Positions 46,774 to 57,861 of a DNA stretch of 64,000 nucleotides are shown one piece after another (the stretch's first letter is position 1; each line of letters starts with the position of its first letter). Where the stretch lies: positions 372,001 through 436,000 of the forward strand of contig NZ_CP099572.1 in NCBI RefSeq assembly GCF_040409805.1, in the 5' to 3' direction. The position numbers were made by a program, and so were the translations under genes. The notes below the pieces were generated by a model. It saw only the letters and a program-made list of their open reading frames with translations. It made no database searches and was not told the DNA's origin. Source of the DNA: Polynucleobacter sp. MWH-UH23A (lineage in GTDB: Bacteria; Pseudomonadota; Gammaproteobacteria; Burkholderiales; Burkholderiaceae).

Positions 46774-48579
46774 ATGGATTTAATCCGCAATTTTTCTATC
46801 ATCGCCCATATTGATCACGGCAAATCTACGCTTGCGGATCGCATTATTCAACTCTGTGGCGGTCTCTCTGATCGCGAAATGGAAACCCAGGTACTCGATT
46901 CGATGGATATCGAACGTGAGCGGGGTATCACGATTAAGGCTCAAACCGCGGCACTGAATTACAAAGCCAAAGACGGCAAAACCTACAACATCAATTTGAT
47001 TGATACCCCAGGACACGTCGACTTCTCATATGAAGTCAGTCGATCTTTGTCTGCCTGTGAGGGCGCCTTATTGGTGGTCGACGCCAGTCAAGGTGTTGAA
47101 GCGCAAACAGTTGCGAACTGCTATATGGCGCTCGAGTTGGGAGTTGAGGTTGTTCCAGTTCTCAATAAGATTGATTTGCCACAGGCTGATCCTGATCGCG
47201 CTAAAAAAGAAATCGAAGATGTGATTGGTATTGACGCATCTGAAGCAGTAACCTGCTCAGCTAAGACTGGTATGGGTGTTGCGGATGTGATCGAGGAGAT
47301 GATCGCTAAAGTGCCACCTCCAAAAGGTGATGCATCGGCACCATTACAAGCATTAATTATTGATTCTTGGTTTGATAACTATGTTGGTGTTGTCATGTTG
47401 ATACGTGTTGTCAACGGCACCTTAAAGCCAAAAGAAAAGATTACCTTGATGGCCAATGGCTCAACTCATTTGGTAGAGCATGTCGGTGTGTTTAGTCCGA
47501 AGTCAGTGGATCGTACAGAGTTATCTGCGGGTCAAGTAGGCTTTGTAATTGCGGGCATTAAAGAACTAAAGGCCGCGAAGGTCGGCGATACCGTGACTCA
47601 TGCTCCAGGACAGCAAGGTCGAGTTCCCGCTGCGCAGCCTTTGCCTGGTTTTAAAGAGGTCAAACCACAAGTGTTCGCTGGTTTATATCCAGTGGAAGCG
47701 AGTGAATATGATCAGTTGCGCGAGTCACTTGAAAAACTCAAGCTCAATGACGCATCGCTCTTATATGAGCCTGAGGTATCTCAAGCTTTGGGTTTTGGTT
47801 TCCGCTGCGGTTTCTTGGGCTTGCTCCATATGGAGATTGTTCAAGAGCGTTTAGAGCGACAGTACGGAATGAACTTGATTACAACAGCACCAACAGTGGT
47901 GTATCAAGTTCAGCAATCTGATGGCACCACCATCATGGTGGATAACCCTTCAAAGATGCCTGAGGTGAGCAAGATCGATACGATTCTTGAGCCGATTGTG
48001 ACAGTGAATTTATACATGCCGCAAGAGTATGTAGGCTCTGTCATTACTTTATGCGTTGGTAAGCGTGGCATTCAGACGGGCATGAATTATCTTGGGCGCC
48101 AAGTGCAGCTCACTTATGAATTGCCGATGGCTGAGATTGTGTTGGATTTCTTTGACCGCTTGAAGTCAATTTCTCGTGGCTATGCTTCGATGGATTACGA
48201 GTTCAAGGAATATCGTCCTGCAGATGTGGTCAAAGTAGATATTTTGATTAACGGTGATCGTGTAGATGCGCTCTCCGTGATCGTTCACCGCAGCAATAGC
48301 CAGTCTCGCGGCAGAGAAGTGGTCTCTAAAATGCGCGGCATCATTCCGCGCCAGATGTTTGATGTCGCTATTCAGGCCGCTATTGGCAGCAATATCGTTG
48401 CTCGTGAAAACGTCAAAGCATTGCGTAAGAACGTTTTAGCAAAGTGCTACGGTGGTGACATTTCCCGTAAGCGCAAGCTCCTAGAGAAGCAAAAAGAAGG
48501 TAAGAAGCGCATGAAGCAAGTAGGTAATGTGGAGATTCCGCAAGAAGCATTCTTGGCAATTTTGCAGGTAGAAGATTAA
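46774..48579 (+). CDS. lepA: Elongation factor 4 (LepA)
   Basis: A 601-residue ribosome-bound GTPase. GTPase motifs are AHIDHGKST (residues 12-20), [12 protein letters not shown], and [10 protein letters not shown]; the LepA-specific C-terminal domain ends in [19 protein letters not shown]. It remodels stalled or early ribosomes. Its stop and the lepB start share one base (TAATG). Confidence 0.97.
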   Translation: MDLIRNFSIIAHIDHGKSTLADRIIQLCGGLSDREMETQVLDSMDIERERGITIKAQTAALNYKAKDGKTYNINLIDTPGHVDFSYEVSRSLSACEGALLVVDASQGVEAQTVANCYMALELGVEVVPVLNKIDLPQADPDRAKKEIEDVIGIDASEAVTCSAKTGMGVADVIEEMIAKVPPPKGDASAPLQALIIDSWFDNYVGVVMLIRVVNGTLKPKEKITLMANGSTHLVEHVGVFSPKSVDRTELSAGQVGFVIAGIKELKAAKVGDTVTHAPGQQGRVPAAQPLPGFKEVKPQVFAGLYPVEASEYDQLRESLEKLKLNDASLLYEPEVSQALGFGFRCGFLGLLHMEIVQERLERQYGMNLITTAPTVVYQVQQSDGTTIMVDNPSKMPEVSKIDTILEPIVTVNLYMPQEYVGSVITLCVGKRGIQTGMNYLGRQVQLTYELPMAEIVLDFFDRLKSISRGYASMDYEFKEYRPADVVKVDILINGDRVDALSVIVHRSNSQSRGREVVSKMRGIIPRQMFDVAIQAAIGSNIVARENVKALRKNVLAKCYGGDISRKRKLLEKQKEGKKRMKQVGNVEIPQEAFLAILQVED

Positions 48580-49385
48580 TGAACTTTGCCCTCATCCTCT
48601 TCATTTTGGTGGTTGTTTCAGGCCTTGCTTGGGTTGCTGACCGAATGTATTTTGCACCCCAAAGAAAAATGGCTGGTATTGATCGCATGCCGCTGTGGTT
48701 GGAGTACACGGCTGGATTTTTCCCAGTTATTTGCGCTGTATTTGTATTACGTTCATTCATAGTTGAACCTTTTAAGATTCCATCAGGCTCTATGATCCCA
48801 ACGCTACAAATTGGCGACTTTATTTTAGTAAATAAATTTACCTACGGTATTCGTTTGCCGGTGATCAATCAAAAAGTAATTGATTTAGGTTCACCTAAGC
48901 GCGGGGACGTCATTGTGTTTCGCTATCCGCGCGATGAATCAGTGGATTACATCAAGCGGGTAGTAGGTATACCTGGTGATGTGATTGCATATGAAGATAA
49001 GCGTTTAACAGTTAATGGTCAGCCATTGCAATACAGCGGCGGCGAGTCTTATTTAGATCCTGAAAATATGCGCTATGCGAAGCGCTTTACAGAAAGTTTC
49101 CCTGCCGATTTAGGCGGCAATCGTCATGAGATTCTCAATGACCCAGACCGTCCTGCTGCGGTATTTCCAGTAGAGCGTTTCCCTGGAGCTGAGTTTTGTC
49201 AATATCAGCCATCGGGCTTAACCTGTAAAGTTCCCGCAGGTCATTACTTTGCTATGGGGGATAACCGCGATAACAGCGCAGACTCTCGCTACTGGGGATT
49301 TGTTCCGGACAAGAACTTAGTAGGTAAAGCATTCTTTGTATGGCTTAATTTGGGCAACCTTGGTCGTATTGGTGGATTCCAATAA
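48579..49385 (+). CDS. lepB: Signal peptidase I
   Basis: A 268-residue membrane protease. Two N-terminal hydrophobic segments anchor it; nucleophile Ser71 is in IPSGSMIPTL and base Lys126 in VDYIKRVVG, with MGDNRDNSADSR near the end. It removes signal peptides from exported proteins such as DegP encoded just upstream. It is translationally coupled to lepA. Confidence 0.96.
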   Translation: MNFALILFILVVVSGLAWVADRMYFAPQRKMAGIDRMPLWLEYTAGFFPVICAVFVLRSFIVEPFKIPSGSMIPTLQIGDFILVNKFTYGIRLPVINQKVIDLGSPKRGDVIVFRYPRDESVDYIKRVVGIPGDVIAYEDKRLTVNGQPLQYSGGESYLDPENMRYAKRFTESFPADLGGNRHEILNDPDRPAAVFPVERFPGAEFCQYQPSGLTCKVPAGHYFAMGDNRDNSADSRYWGFVPDKNLVGKAFFVWLNLGNLGRIGGFQ

Positions 49386-49391
49386 AACATC

Positions 49392-50183
49392 ATGAACGCA
49401 CGCGCTGTCATTGAAACCGCACCGCTTCAAGAGCGCCTAGGTTACATCTTTAAGAAACCAGAGCTGCTTCATCAAGCGCTGACTCATCGTAGTCATAGCA
49501 AAAAAAATAACGAACGCTTAGAGTTTTTGGGCGATTCTGTCTTAAATTGCGTAGTCGCCGAAATGCTGTATGAGCGCTACTCCGATTTGGATGAAGGTGA
49601 TTTGTCTCGTGTGCGCGCCAATTTAGTAAAGCAGCAAGCCTTATATGAGATTGCACAAACTTTATCTCTGTCAGACTATTTGCGTTTAGGTGAGGGTGAG
49701 TTGAAGAGTGGCGGCTTTCGTAGACCATCCATTTTGGCTGATACCTTAGAGGCGGTAACAGGCGCTATCTTTTTGGATGGCGGCTTTGATGCTGCTAAAA
49801 CTTGCTTGCGAAAACTTTATTCCGTCATTCTGTCGCAAGTGGATCCAAAAACCTTGGGCAAAGATGACAAAACGCTTTTGCAAGAGTGCTTACAAAGCTA
49901 TCAATTGCCATTGCCTACCTATAACGTGATCGGTACCAGTGGCGCTGCTCACAATCAGCAATTTGAAGTTGAGTGTTTGATTCCAAGTCTAAAAGTTTCT
50001 GTGAAAGGCGAGGGTGCCTCGCGTCGTGCTGCCGAGCAGTCTGCCGCAAAAAGTGCTTTGCTCGCGGTTTTGAAGGCTTTGCCACAAGATTCTCGCAAGC
50101 CGAAGAAAACACGCTCTGCTAAGAAAAAAGCCGCCAAGAAAGAGGCGACCGAAGAGCAACTGAATTTGAAGTTAAAGGGCTAA
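49392..50183 (+). CDS. rnc: Ribonuclease III
   Basis: A 263-residue double-strand RNA nuclease. The catalytic [13 protein letters not shown] carries Glu41, Glu44 and Asp48; a second Glu region is in [15 protein letters not shown] double-stranded RNA-binding domain follows (about 155-225). The last 30 residues are Lys-rich and not part of the fold. It is placed between lepB and era as is common. Confidence 0.96.
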   Translation: MNARAVIETAPLQERLGYIFKKPELLHQALTHRSHSKKNNERLEFLGDSVLNCVVAEMLYERYSDLDEGDLSRVRANLVKQQALYEIAQTLSLSDYLRLGEGELKSGGFRRPSILADTLEAVTGAIFLDGGFDAAKTCLRKLYSVILSQVDPKTLGKDDKTLLQECLQSYQLPLPTYNVIGTSGAAHNQQFEVECLIPSLKVSVKGEGASRRAAEQSAAKSALLAVLKALPQDSRKPKKTRSAKKKAAKKEATEEQLNLKLKG

Positions 50184-50185
50184 TT

Positions 50186-51121
50186 GTGTTTAGATGCGGC
50201 ACCATTGCGATTGTCGGACGTCCTAATATGGGCAAATCTACTTTGCTTAATGCATTGGTAGGTCAGAAGATCAGCATTACTTCACGTAAAGCGCAAACCA
50301 CACGTCATCGTATTTTGGGTGTTCAGAATCGCGAAGAAGCGCAGTTTATTTTCATTGATACGCCAGGATTTCAGACGCGTTTAATGAATACCTTGAACAA
50401 GGCGCTAAATCGTACCGTTACCACTGCCTTGCAAGATGTCAACGTAGTTTGTTTTGTTGTCGAAACTGGTTATTTTGGTGAGGACGACAAGAAGGTTCTT
50501 AAGCTTCTGCCAAGTGGTATTCCAGTGGTGTTGGTATTAAATAAGTTGGATCTATTTAATAGTCGTTTTCAGGCGCCATCAGAGCGCGATCAAGCTTTGC
50601 TCAATTTCATTAAGGAAATGGCTAAGCCTTGGTCTGAATTGGGTGGTCACGAAGATCAGAAGTCTGAGTTCGCCGAAATTGTCCCAATGAGCGCAAAGAG
50701 CCCTGGCGATATTCAGAGGCTATTGGATGTTCTTGAGGGTTATTTGCCTGAAGGAGATCCAATATACGATGGCGATACGGTCACCGATCGTAGCGAGCGC
50801 TTCCTTGCCGCTGAAATTTTGCGTGAAAAGGTATTTCGCTTCACAGGCGAAGAATTGCCATATACCTCTACCGTGGTCATTGACCAATTTAAGATGGATG
50901 GCAAGATGCGCAGAATTTCTGCGACCATTTTGGTCGATCGGGATAGTCATAAGGCGATGATCATTGGTCAAAAGGGTGAGCGCCTAAAGAAAATTTCTAC
51001 CGATGCCCGTATTGATATGGAAAAACTGTTTGATGGAAAAGTTTTTCTAGAGACATGGGTAAAGGTTAAGCGTGGTTGGGCGGATGATCGCGCTGAGTTA
51101 CGGGCACAAGGACTGGAATAA
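50186..51121 (+). CDS. era: GTPase Era
   Basis: A 311-residue protein with a GTG start three bases after the rnc stop. GTP motifs are [14 protein letters not shown] and NKLD. The C-terminal KH domain has [13 protein letters not shown]. It binds the 3' end of 16S rRNA during 30S maturation. The G1 motif has Met where most Era proteins have Val. Confidence 0.96.
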   Translation: MFRCGTIAIVGRPNMGKSTLLNALVGQKISITSRKAQTTRHRILGVQNREEAQFIFIDTPGFQTRLMNTLNKALNRTVTTALQDVNVVCFVVETGYFGEDDKKVLKLLPSGIPVVLVLNKLDLFNSRFQAPSERDQALLNFIKEMAKPWSELGGHEDQKSEFAEIVPMSAKSPGDIQRLLDVLEGYLPEGDPIYDGDTVTDRSERFLAAEILREKVFRFTGEELPYTSTVVIDQFKMDGKMRRISATILVDRDSHKAMIIGQKGERLKKISTDARIDMEKLFDGKVFLETWVKVKRGWADDRAELRAQGLE

Positions 51122-51127
51122 TTTCCT

Positions 51128-51859
51128 ATGGCTTCGATACGTGTTACTGACGAGCCCGCTTTTGTATTACACAGCATTCCCTATAAAGAAACTAGCCTTA
51201 TTTTAGATGTCTTTACGCGACAGCACGGTCGCATGGCGCTCATTGCCAAAGGGGCAAAGCGTCCTCATTCCACATTAAGGCCGGTATTGCAGCGTTTTCA
51301 ACCGCTTCTGGTTTCATGGAGTGGAAAGTCGGAGTTACGTACCTTAACCAAATCTGAATGGGTGGGCGGCATGCCCTCATTAGTAGGCGATGCGCTTCTG
51401 TGTGGTTTCTACCTAAATGAATTGCTAGTGAAATTCTTGGCACGTGAAGACGAATATGAAAAGCTCTACGATCGCTATGCTGAGGCTATTAACGCCTTAT
51501 CGGCTCTAGAAGAGTCAAAAGGTTTAGAAGAAATTCTGCGTCCATTTGAACTGTCATTACTGCAAGAGACGGGTTATGCAGCGGCACTTGATCGCTGTGT
51601 TGAAACTAATGAAGCTCCCGTTCATGATGGTCAATACGTGTATCAACCTGAAAAAGGTGTGAGACCCGTTCAAGTGGATGATCCTGGTCATTGGCCTGTG
51701 CTGACTGGCAAGTCTTTATTGGCTATCGCGGTTGGTGACTTTTCTGATCCAGTAACGCTTGCCGAAAGTAAGCAATTGATGCGTTTTCTACTTGGCTTGC
51801 ATTTGCAAGATCAAGTGCTGACTACGCGTCAAATTCTGATTGATCTCAAGAAAATCTAG
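51128..51859 (+). CDS. recO: DNA repair protein RecO
   Basis: A 243-residue protein. The N-terminal OB fold contains VLHSIPYKETSLILDVFTR and RHG-type strands, followed by a helical part with YLNELLVKFLAREDEYEKLYD. The zinc-finger cysteines of some RecO proteins are absent. It loads RecA with RecF and RecR in gap repair. It is six bases after era. Confidence 0.92.
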   Translation: MASIRVTDEPAFVLHSIPYKETSLILDVFTRQHGRMALIAKGAKRPHSTLRPVLQRFQPLLVSWSGKSELRTLTKSEWVGGMPSLVGDALLCGFYLNELLVKFLAREDEYEKLYDRYAEAINALSALEESKGLEEILRPFELSLLQETGYAAALDRCVETNEAPVHDGQYVYQPEKGVRPVQVDDPGHWPVLTGKSLLAIAVGDFSDPVTLAESKQLMRFLLGLHLQDQVLTTRQILIDLKKI

Positions 51860-51871
51860 TAATCTACCGAT

Positions 51872-52618
51872 ATGACTGCAGCGCGTCCTTTGGAACTGGG
51901 AATCAATATCGATCACGTGGCAACCTTGCGCAATGCGCGGGGCACCATTTACCCGGACCCCATTAAAGCGGCGCAATTGGCAGAAGAGGCGGGCGCTGAT
52001 TTAATTACATTGCACCTTCGCGAGGATCGCCGTCACATTAAGGATGCTGATTTAATCGCTTTGCGACCTTTGATCAAAACACGCATGAATCTCGAGTGTG
52101 CAATTACTCCAGAGATGCTCAATATCGCTTGCAAGGTTAAGCCGCAAGATATTTGCTTGGTCCCTGAAAAGCGCGAAGAAGTCACTACCGAAGGCGGTCT
52201 TGATGTTTTGGGGAAATTTGAGCTCGTCAAGGCGGCTACCAAACAATTACAAGAAGCTGGCATTCGGGTATCACTTTTTATTGATCCAGAAGAAAGGCAA
52301 ATTCAGGCTGCTAAAGATGTAGGTGCCACCGTAGTGGAGCTACATACTGGTCGCTATGCTGATTTATCTGGCGCTCAACAAGAGGCTGAGTTGTTGCGTA
52401 TAAGGAAGGCGTCACAGTTTGGGAAAAGTATTGGTTTGAGAGTCAACGCGGGCCATGGCTTGCATGAAGGTAATGTGATGCCCATTGCAGCCATTGCAGA
52501 GTTATCAGAATTAAACATCGGACATGCCATCGTTGCGGAAGCCTTATTCAAGGGCTGGCAACAAGCAATTAAAGATATGAAGGCCTTGATGATTCAAGGC
52601 AGGAAAGCAAACCCATGA
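51872..52618 (+). CDS. pdxJ: Pyridoxine 5'-phosphate synthase
   Basis: A 248-residue TIM barrel. [17 protein letters not shown] is the N-terminal signature, then [22 protein letters not shown] and the closing [12 protein letters not shown]. It condenses 1-deoxyxylulose 5-phosphate with 3-amino-1-hydroxyacetone phosphate. It overlaps acpS by four bases. Confidence 0.97.
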   Translation: MTAARPLELGINIDHVATLRNARGTIYPDPIKAAQLAEEAGADLITLHLREDRRHIKDADLIALRPLIKTRMNLECAITPEMLNIACKVKPQDICLVPEKREEVTTEGGLDVLGKFELVKAATKQLQEAGIRVSLFIDPEERQIQAAKDVGATVVELHTGRYADLSGAQQEAELLRIRKASQFGKSIGLRVNAGHGLHEGNVMPIAAIAELSELNIGHAIVAEALFKGWQQAIKDMKALMIQGRKANP

Positions 52619-53007
52619 TCATCGGTATTGGCACCGATATTTTGCAGATTGAGCGCTTACAGGCTGCATATGATCGTACTAATGGTCGCCTGGCTGAAAA
52701 GATTCTCGGTCCCGATGAGATGTTAGTCTTCAAGCAGCGCCTTGCCAGAAATCACAAGCGGGGCATCGCCTTTTTGGCAACTCGTTTTGCCGCTAAAGAA
52801 GCTTTCTCAAAAGCGACTGGTTTGGGAATGAGAATGCCTATGACCTGGCGCTCTTTACAAACCTTAAACGAGCCCAGCGGTAAGCCTGTTACCAGCTATT
52901 TAGGCGCTTTAGCCCAATTTATGAATGATAAAAACTGGGAAGCTCACGTTACGGTGAGCGATGAGCAAGATATGGCAATTGCGCATGTTATCGTGACTCA
53001 AAAATAA
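52615..53007 (+). CDS. acpS: Holo-ACP synthase
   Basis: A 130-residue phosphopantetheinyl transferase. [12 protein letters not shown] gives the first metal Asp, and [17 protein letters not shown] the second metal Glu and the CoA site. It activates AcpP. The overlap with pdxJ is the standard proteobacterial arrangement. Confidence 0.96.
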   Translation: MIIGIGTDILQIERLQAAYDRTNGRLAEKILGPDEMLVFKQRLARNHKRGIAFLATRFAAKEAFSKATGLGMRMPMTWRSLQTLNEPSGKPVTSYLGALAQFMNDKNWEAHVTVSDEQDMAIAHVIVTQK

Positions 53008-53031
53008 AAAGATCAATCACAAGAGGAATCA

Positions 53032-54108
53032 ATGAGCAAATCGATCATGAAGCCAGGACCCATTACTTTGGATGTTGTGGGACAGGAATTAAATGCTGAA
53101 GATCGCCGTCGGATTTTGCATCCACTAACAGGTGGTGTGATTTTATTTGGTAGAAACTTTAAGGATCGCAAACAACTTACCAAGTTAACTGCGGATATTA
53201 AAAAGCTTCGTCCTGATGTATTAATTTCAATTGATCATGAAGGTGGTCGAGTTCAGCGTTGCAGAACAGATGGTTTCACGCACTTGCCAGCGATGCGAAA
53301 ATTTGGCGAACTTTGGCTTGCTAAAAATAAATCTAGCCATGCAGCAGAATCCGCTGCGCTGGCGATGGCAGCAGCTACCGCTTGTGGTTATGTGCTTGCT
53401 GCTGAGCTTCGTGCATGTGGCGTAGATTTCAGCTTTACACCAGTGTTAGATCTCGATTTCGGTCGTAGCGGTGTGATTGGAGACCGTTCCTTTAGTCGTG
53501 ACCCTCAAATTGTGTTTGCTTTAGCAAAGAGTTTGAATGAAGGTCTGCGTTTGGCTGGTATGGCTAACTGCGGCAAACACTTTCCTGGCCATGGTTGGGC
53601 AGAGGCGGATTCTCACGTGGCTATTCCGGTGGATGAGCGTTCGCTTCAGGAAATTTTGAATGACGATGCCAAGCCTTATGAGTGGCTTGACTTGAGTTTG
53701 ACCGCAGTCATGCCGGCACATGTGATTTATCCAAAAGTTGATCAAAATCCAGCGGGCTTTTCTGAGGTCTGGCTGCACTCTGTGTTACGTCAAGAGCTTG
53801 GCTTTGAAGGCGTGATCTTCAGTGATGATCTATCAATGGAAGGCGCAAGCGTTGCAGGATCGGTAGTGAAGGGCGCGGAGATGGCCTTAGATGCTGGATG
53901 TGATGCCGTTCTCATCTGTAATCAACCTGATCTAGCGGATCAGTTGCTAAGTAATCTCAAAGTATCTAAAACAAAACAAACTGAATCGGCAGTGCGTTTA
54001 AATAGGCTTATGCCTAGCAATCCCGCACTTTCATGGACAGAGTTGCAAAATGAAGCTCAATATCAGCATGCCAAGGGCTTGCTGCAGCAATTGAAGTTAA
54101 TTGGTTAA
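53032..54108 (+). CDS. nagZ: Beta-N-acetylhexosaminidase NagZ
   Basis: A 358-residue family GH3 enzyme without a signal peptide, so cytoplasmic. GGVILFGRNF at the start, ISIDHEGGRVQR, the KHFPGHGWAEADSH with catalytic His, and the nucleophile Asp in FSDDLSMEGA. It removes N-acetylglucosamine from recycled muropeptides. A terminator follows. Confidence 0.95.
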   Translation: MSKSIMKPGPITLDVVGQELNAEDRRRILHPLTGGVILFGRNFKDRKQLTKLTADIKKLRPDVLISIDHEGGRVQRCRTDGFTHLPAMRKFGELWLAKNKSSHAAESAALAMAAATACGYVLAAELRACGVDFSFTPVLDLDFGRSGVIGDRSFSRDPQIVFALAKSLNEGLRLAGMANCGKHFPGHGWAEADSHVAIPVDERSLQEILNDDAKPYEWLDLSLTAVMPAHVIYPKVDQNPAGFSEVWLHSVLRQELGFEGVIFSDDLSMEGASVAGSVVKGAEMALDAGCDAVLICNQPDLADQLLSNLKVSKTKQTESAVRLNRLMPSNPALSWTELQNEAQYQHAKGLLQQLKLIG

Positions 54109-54128
54109 TTGAGTTAACCGTTAGAAAG

Positions 54129-54154
54129 AAAAAGCCCGGCATGCCGGGCTTTTT
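54129..54154. terminator. Bidirectional terminator after nagZ and efp
   Basis: A 12-bp stem AAAAAGCCCGGC (54129-54140) with its complement at 54143-54154, two bases between, A and T runs on each side. Confidence 0.9.
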
Positions 54155-54186
54155 ATCTTTTGCAGCTAACTAAATCAAACTAGGCA

Positions 54187-54747
54187 TCAATTAGCACGAC
54201 TGCGGTATTCACCGGTACGTGTATCGATTTCGATCTTGTCGCCTGTATTGCAGAACAAAGGCACTTGCAATTCATATCCAGTAGCCAGTTTTGCTGTTTT
54301 CAACACTTTACCGGAGCTGGTATCACCTTTTACTGCAGGTTCTGTGTAGGTGATTTCACGAACGAGTGAATTTGGCATCGCTACAGAGAGGGCTTTACCT
54401 TCGTAGAACACTACTTCACAAGGCATACCTTCTTCGAGGTAGTTCAATGCATCACCCATGAATTCAGATTCAACTTCATATTGGTTGTAGTCGCCATCCA
54501 TAAATACGTACATTGGATCTGCGAAATAAGAGTAGGTGCACTCTTTCTTATCTAAAATCACCACATCAAACTTGTCATCGGCTTTGTAAACACCTTCGTT
54601 TGGTGCACCAGTTAACAAGTTCTTGAATTTCATTTTGACAACAGAAGAGTTGCGGCCAGAGCGGCTGTATTCTGCTTTTAAAACGACCATGGCATCAGTG
54701 CCGATCATTACTACGTTACCAACGCGGAGTTCTTGTGCTGTTTTCAT
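54187..54747 (-). CDS. efp: Elongation factor P
   Basis: A 186-residue protein with the three-domain EF-P form. The loop that reaches the ribosomal peptidyl transferase centre reads YSRSGRNSS and places Arg at residue 32. Arg32 is the site that EarP rhamnosylates, in contrast to the Lys34 of E. coli type EF-P. EF-P relieves stalling at polyproline. The earP gene lies directly upstream on the same strand. Confidence 0.97.
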   Translation of the reverse strand: MKTAQELRVGNVVMIGTDAMVVLKAEYSRSGRNSSVVKMKFKNLLTGAPNEGVYKADDKFDVVILDKKECTYSYFADPMYVFMDGDYNQYEVESEFMGDALNYLEEGMPCEVVFYEGKALSVAMPNSLVREITYTEPAVKGDTSSGKVLKTAKLATGYELQVPLFCNTGDKIEIDTRTGEYRSRAN

Positions 54748-54832
54748 CTTGCTATTCCTGGGTGCAGATTGCTTTCTGCGGTTTTTATCAAAAACAAGAT
54801 TGTAACCGCCCGCAGGGCTTTATTGCTTGGGT

Positions 54833-55903
54833 TTAGCTGGTAAACCGCAATAGACGGGCTGCCAAGCCACCATCCCCTTGTTTTTTGAGTAGCTGGGCAC
54901 GCCAGTCTTTGGCGTAGGCGCTCCATTGATTGAGTATTGCAAACCATTCGCTGGGTATTGCCCATGTCATGGCCGCAATGATGGCCAAGCGTAATTCTTG
55001 ATCTGCTTCTTCTAGATAGAGGTCTAAAAATGCCGCTAATTTGACTTCGTGAGCGCGATCTTCTTGTGGGTAAATGTGCCAAATAAAGGGCTTGCCTGCT
55101 AACTGTGCTCTGACAAAAGAATCTTCACCCCGCACGATATTGAAATCGCATTGAGAAAGAACCCAGTCGTACTCATCTTGAGAAACAAATGGAATTGAAA
55201 GTAATTGCAGGTTGCTTGGTAGTTGAAGTGCTTGTTGGCCATATAGACTTAATTGTTCGGCATGGCCATGCGTCAGTAATACATCAATATCCTCATTGAG
55301 TGAGCCCAAGTTTTCAAGCCATTTGCGTAATGGGGCGCCTGGGTAACAAAACACGCTGATGCGTTTTTCATTTAGGCGAAGCTTTGACCAGGTCTCTTGA
55401 AGTGCTAAGGGGATATTTTGTTTGCTTACTTCGCCATCAGGCGGAACGGGGTCAATTAAGATGCCGCCTGCTTCATCCTGAAATCCTGGAAAGAAAAAGT
55501 ATTTTGAGATGCCATGAGATTGAGGCGAAGCCTTGCCATGAAAATCCAAAATCCATGGTTCCGCACTCAGATACTCCAGATTGATGATGATGGGTTTCTC
55601 TGGCGCAATGAATAGTCCCGCCAGATAGCGTTCTGGTAGGTCGCACCCGAACGCCTCAATCACGACATTTGGGGTTTGAATGGGATGCCTTGCATTGCTA
55701 AAGCTGGCTTCCCAGGGTTGTATATCAATACGATCTTTAACGCTTGCATCGGTGCCTGAGGCGATTAGATTCAAGGTGGGTAGATCATCACAGAAAATCC
55801 GCACCTCTTGTTGGTGAAGACTTGATAAGCTACGGGCTAGACGCCAGCAAACACCGGCATCACCATAGTTGTCTACGATTTGGCAGAAAATATCCCAACG
55901 CAT
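54833..55903 (-). CDS. earP: EF-P arginine rhamnosyltransferase EarP
   Basis: A 356-residue GT-B type glycosyltransferase. The N-terminal [18 protein letters not shown] carries the catalytic Asp and the family signature; the C-terminal [18 protein letters not shown] has the conserved Arg-Gly-Glu-Asp that binds dTDP-rhamnose. It modifies Arg32 of EF-P, encoded 85 bases downstream. Its ATG overlaps the uvrC ATG on the other strand inside one CATG. Confidence 0.96.
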   Translation of the reverse strand: MRWDIFCQIVDNYGDAGVCWRLARSLSSLHQQEVRIFCDDLPTLNLIASGTDASVKDRIDIQPWEASFSNARHPIQTPNVVIEAFGCDLPERYLAGLFIAPEKPIIINLEYLSAEPWILDFHGKASPQSHGISKYFFFPGFQDEAGGILIDPVPPDGEVSKQNIPLALQETWSKLRLNEKRISVFCYPGAPLRKWLENLGSLNEDIDVLLTHGHAEQLSLYGQQALQLPSNLQLLSIPFVSQDEYDWVLSQCDFNIVRGEDSFVRAQLAGKPFIWHIYPQEDRAHEVKLAAFLDLYLEEADQELRLAIIAAMTWAIPSEWFAILNQWSAYAKDWRAQLLKKQGDGGLAARLLRFTS

Positions 55904-57815
55904 GAGTAATTCGCTTTTTGAAACCCTTCAGCAGGATGTTAAACGGCTGCCCGGATTGCCGGGGGTATATCGCTTCTTTGGTGAGGCGGGAAATATTCTG
56001 TATGTAGGCAAAGCTCGTAACCTTAAAAAACGCGTTTCTAGTTATTTTCAGCGGACCCAGTTATCACCTCGCATTGAATTGATGGTGGGCAAAATTGCTC
56101 GCTATGAAACAACCGTAACGCGTACTGAAACCGAAGCTCTCATTCTAGAGAACAATCTCATTAAAGAGTTAGCTCCGCCATTTAATATTTTATTTAGGGA
56201 TGATAAGTCTTACCCTTATGTAATCTTAACGGGTCATGAGTACCCGCGCTTGGCATCCTATCGCGGCAAGGTTGATAAGCGTAATCAGTATTTTGGACCT
56301 TTCCCTAATAGTTGGGCGGTTCGCAATAGTGTGCAGATTTTGCAAAAGGTATTCCGTTTGCGCACTTGCGAGGATTCTGTTTTTAAGAACCGAAGTCGTC
56401 CTTGTTTATTGCATCAAATTCATCGTTGTAGCGCCCCTTGCGTCGGTCGCCTTAGCGTTGAGCAATACGCCCAAGATGTTGCGCAGGCCACACGATTTTT
56501 AGAGGGTGATCATCGGCGTGTTCTCTCCGAGCTTGAAAAGGAAATGCATGCGCATAGTGAAGCAATGGAATTTGAGATGGCGGCAGTTTTACGCGATCGT
56601 ATTGCGGACCTCTCTAGCGTCTTGCAACAGCAATCTATGGATGTGGTTGCTGATGGTGAGGGTGATGTTGACATTATTGCTGTCGCGCAAATGGAGGGCA
56701 TGGTTTGCGTAAACTTAGCAATGGTTCGTGGTGGTCGCCATCTGGGAGATAGAGCTTACTTTCCGAAGGGGCTGCGCAGCGCGTCGGGTGAACCTCTTCC
56801 CCCATCAGAAATACTGGAAGCATTTATTGCGCAACATTATTTGGAAGATGTCGCTCATGATGCTACTAGCATCAATTTGATTCCACCGGTTCTTATCCTC
56901 AATCACCCTTTAAAAACTGCGGGTGACGATGTGAGTCAATCAAGTGATGATCTTCCTGAAGATTTGCATGATTTATTAAATGCGCAAGCTGGTAAGAGAG
57001 TTACCTTCTTACATCAACCACAAGGTCAGCGTCGACACTGGTTGGCAATGGCTGAGGGTAATGCAAAGATTGCGTTAACAAAACGTCTCGTTGAAACGGG
57101 TGGGCAGTTGGCTAGAGCAAGAGCCCTGGTTGATATCTTGGGCTTAGATTTGGAAGGCCTAGAACATTTACGGATTGAATGTTTTGATATTAGCCATACC
57201 TCTGGAGAAGCAACACAAGCATCATGTGTGGTCTATGCTAAGAATGCAATGCAATCTGGTGAGTACCGTCGCTTTAATATTAATGACATCACCCCAGGTG
57301 ATGACTATGCAGCGATGCGCCAGGTTCTTCAAAGGCGGTATGCTAATTTTCAGGAGCTCCCACCAGAAAAGATGCCCCAGGTAATTTTGATTGATGGCGG
57401 CAAAGGCCAAGTGGAAATGGCAAGACAGGTGCTCACTGAATTTGGCATGGATGTCAGTTTGATTGTTGGCGTAGCTAAAGGTGAAGGACGCAAGGTTGGT
57501 CTAGAAACTTTAATATTTGCAGACGGTCGTAAGCCATTGGAATTAGGGATTGATAGCGCCGCACTTTTATTAGTTGCGCAAATTCGGGATGAAGCGCACC
57601 GCTTTGCAATTACGGGAATGCGCGCTAAACGAGCTAAAGCCCGAACAGTCTCGCGTTTAGAGGAAATTGAGGGAATCGGTGCTAAGCGCCGACAAAAGCT
57701 CTTAGCTCGATTTGGAGGGCTTAAAGGAGTGGCTAATGCAAGTATTGAAGAGATCGCTAGCGTAGAGGGGGTATCGCTCACACTAGCCGAACAAATTTAT
57801 CGCCAGTTGCACTGA
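55902..57815 (+). CDS. uvrC: Excinuclease ABC subunit C
   Basis: With the start at 55902 ([21 protein letters not shown]) the protein is 637 residues. The GIY-YIG nuclease domain (GVYRFF to [17 protein letters not shown]) makes the 3' cut; the UVR domain ([21 protein letters not shown]) binds UvrB; the RNase-H-like domain ([16 protein letters not shown] and [11 protein letters not shown]) makes the 5' cut; two helix-hairpin-helix motifs end it. An in-frame ATG at 55869 would lie inside earP and add residues not typical of the family. Confidence 0.95.
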   Translation: MSNSLFETLQQDVKRLPGLPGVYRFFGEAGNILYVGKARNLKKRVSSYFQRTQLSPRIELMVGKIARYETTVTRTETEALILENNLIKELAPPFNILFRDDKSYPYVILTGHEYPRLASYRGKVDKRNQYFGPFPNSWAVRNSVQILQKVFRLRTCEDSVFKNRSRPCLLHQIHRCSAPCVGRLSVEQYAQDVAQATRFLEGDHRRVLSELEKEMHAHSEAMEFEMAAVLRDRIADLSSVLQQQSMDVVADGEGDVDIIAVAQMEGMVCVNLAMVRGGRHLGDRAYFPKGLRSASGEPLPPSEILEAFIAQHYLEDVAHDATSINLIPPVLILNHPLKTAGDDVSQSSDDLPEDLHDLLNAQAGKRVTFLHQPQGQRRHWLAMAEGNAKIALTKRLVETGGQLARARALVDILGLDLEGLEHLRIECFDISHTSGEATQASCVVYAKNAMQSGEYRRFNINDITPGDDYAAMRQVLQRRYANFQELPPEKMPQVILIDGGKGQVEMARQVLTEFGMDVSLIVGVAKGEGRKVGLETLIFADGRKPLELGIDSAALLLVAQIRDEAHRFAITGMRAKRAKARTVSRLEEIEGIGAKRRQKLLARFGGLKGVANASIEEIASVEGVSLTLAEQIYRQLH

Positions 57816-57861
57816 TTAATGAATTAGGTATTTAGTTAAACATTTAGTTTATGCTTGTGAC

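Noticed and set aside
57350-57781. 143-residue minus-strand frame opposite uvrC
   Set aside because: Ser- and Arg-rich shadow of the uvrC reading frame, without a ribosome site or family features.
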